A stretch of DNA of 64,000 bases from Methylomonas sp. 11b (GTDB lineage: Bacteria; Pseudomonadota; Gammaproteobacteria; Methylococcales; Methylomonadaceae). Location: assembly GCF_000515215.1 (NCBI RefSeq), contig NZ_KI911557.1:248001-312000 (forward strand), in the 5' to 3' direction. Below are positions 63,297-64,000 of the stretch, piece after piece. Both the position numbers and the translations under genes were made by a program. Position 1 is the first letter of the stretch, and every line of letters begins with the position of its first letter. The notes below the pieces were generated by a model, which was given only the letters and a program-made list of their open reading frames with translations, searched no databases and was not told where the DNA came from.

Positions 63297-64000
63297 ATGA
63301 CAACCACCGTTCTCTTGGTCGGCCACGGATCGCGCAATCAGGCCGGCAACGATGAAATTCGCGAATTTCAACAACAATGGCAGGCGCAACACCCCGACTG
63401 GCGCATTGAGTTGTGCTATATCGAACTCGCCGAGGTGCTGTTGGAAGAAGGATTGAGCCGCGCCGCGCAAGGATCTAGCCGCGTGATAATCGTACCGCTG
63501 ATCATCAGCGCCGCCGGGCATGTGAAGATGGAGATTCCCGAGCACATCGAGGAAGCCCGCGAAAATTTTCCGGCGGTCGAATTCATCTACGCGCCGCATT
63601 TGGGCAGCAACGAAACATTACTGGCCATTCTGCAAAAACAGCTCAAAACGGCACTCAAATCTCTGGCGATGCCGGATCCAAAAACCACCGGTGTGATCAT
63701 ATTAGGCCGCGGCTCCTCCGACAAAGTCGCCAACGGGGAATTGGCAAAATTAGCGCGTTGGCTGTTTGAAGCTACCGAGCATGAACTCGTCGACATTGCC
63801 TTCACCGGTATTACCCATCCGCGTTTGGAAACCGCTGTGCAACGTCAAGTACGACTGGGCATGACGCAGATTGCGATTTTGCCCTATTACCTGTTTACCG
63901 GCTTGCTGATCGAGCGCATCGGCAAACAAATCGAACGCTTGCAAAGCCAATATCCGCAGATTGTCTTCGGTGCCGGTACGTATTTTGGTTTTGATCCGGC
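63297..64000 (+). CDS. cbiX: Sirohydrochlorin cobaltochelatase CbiX, long form (3' end cut by window edge)
   Basis: At least 234 residues are visible. The first CbiX domain has the catalytic LVGHGSRNQAGNDE and VPLIISAAGHVKMEI. A second, related domain starts about 120 with IILGRGSSDKVANGEL, where the active His is replaced by Arg (GRGSS for GHGSR). That is a two-domain, single-active-site layout. It inserts Co2+ into sirohydrochlorin, the first committed step of anaerobic B12 synthesis. It begins 2 bases after the cobM stop. Confidence 0.93.
   Translation, partial: MTTTVLLVGHGSRNQAGNDEIREFQQQWQAQHPDWRIELCYIELAEVLLEEGLSRAAQGSSRVIIVPLIISAAGHVKMEIPEHIEEARENFPAVEFIYAPHLGSNETLLAILQKQLKTALKSLAMPDPKTTGVIILGRGSSDKVANGELAKLARWLFEATEHELVDIAFTGITHPRLETAVQRQVRLGMTQIAILPYYLFTGLLIERIGKQIERLQSQYPQIVFGAGTYFGFDP

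Overview
The window looks like a chromosomal segment of a gammaproteobacterium, most likely a Methylomonas-type methanotroph. This is inference from gene content: the rpsB-tsf-pyrH-frr-uppS-cdsA-dxr-rseP order, a PQQ-alcohol-dehydrogenase-type binding protein, a PEP-CTERM protein, and anaerobic-type cobalamin genes under a B12 riboswitch. No rRNA or complete tRNA gene and no CRISPR array was seen.

Layout. 1-7361 (minus): a FecR-TPR-beta-barrel protein cut by the left edge, a Crp/Fnr regulator, and a large GGDEF/EAL sensor protein. 8060-12425 (plus): a double-glycine peptide export locus with two precursor-like peptides, a cysteine-rich protein, an HlyD-type adaptor and a C39-peptidase ABC exporter. 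12.6-17.2 kb: small secreted or membrane proteins, a secreted tail-collar protein, a PEP-CTERM protein, MOSC and PilZ proteins. 17.3-27.7 kb: binding protein, uvrB, an EAL protein with a degenerate GGDEF, a DksA-type zinc finger, an acyltransferase-like protein, a methyltransferase, a LemA-TPM-TPM operon, Hsp20 and a membrane protein. 27.7-35.1 kb (minus): an 1827-residue glutamate synthase followed by a CysJ-like diflavin reductase. 35.3-39.9 kb: Ubi-type hydroxylase, glnD and map. 40.2-48.4 kb (plus): the conserved translation/envelope cluster ending in dsbC. 48.4-54.8 kb (minus): OmpA-like lipoprotein, FecR protein, CHASE2 histidine kinase and mutS.

54.9-60.05 kb is an accessory island between mutS and the cobalamin locus. 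It has a tyrosine recombinase preceded by a symmetric repeat set, an AlpA/excisionase-like regulator, two successive FlhDC-like pairs, and a two-TM zinc-finger-like membrane protein. One FlhD-like protein appears fused to a STAS-like (DUF4325) domain. FlhDC relatives such as SetCD, AcaCD and SgaCD are the master activators of several mobile elements, so a doubled and fused version here is the most unusual system in the window.

60.1-64.0 kb (plus): a cobalamin riboswitch followed by cbtB-cbtA-cobB/cbiA-cobM/cbiF-cbiX, cut by the right edge. The riboswitch would repress cobalt uptake and corrin synthesis when B12 is plentiful.
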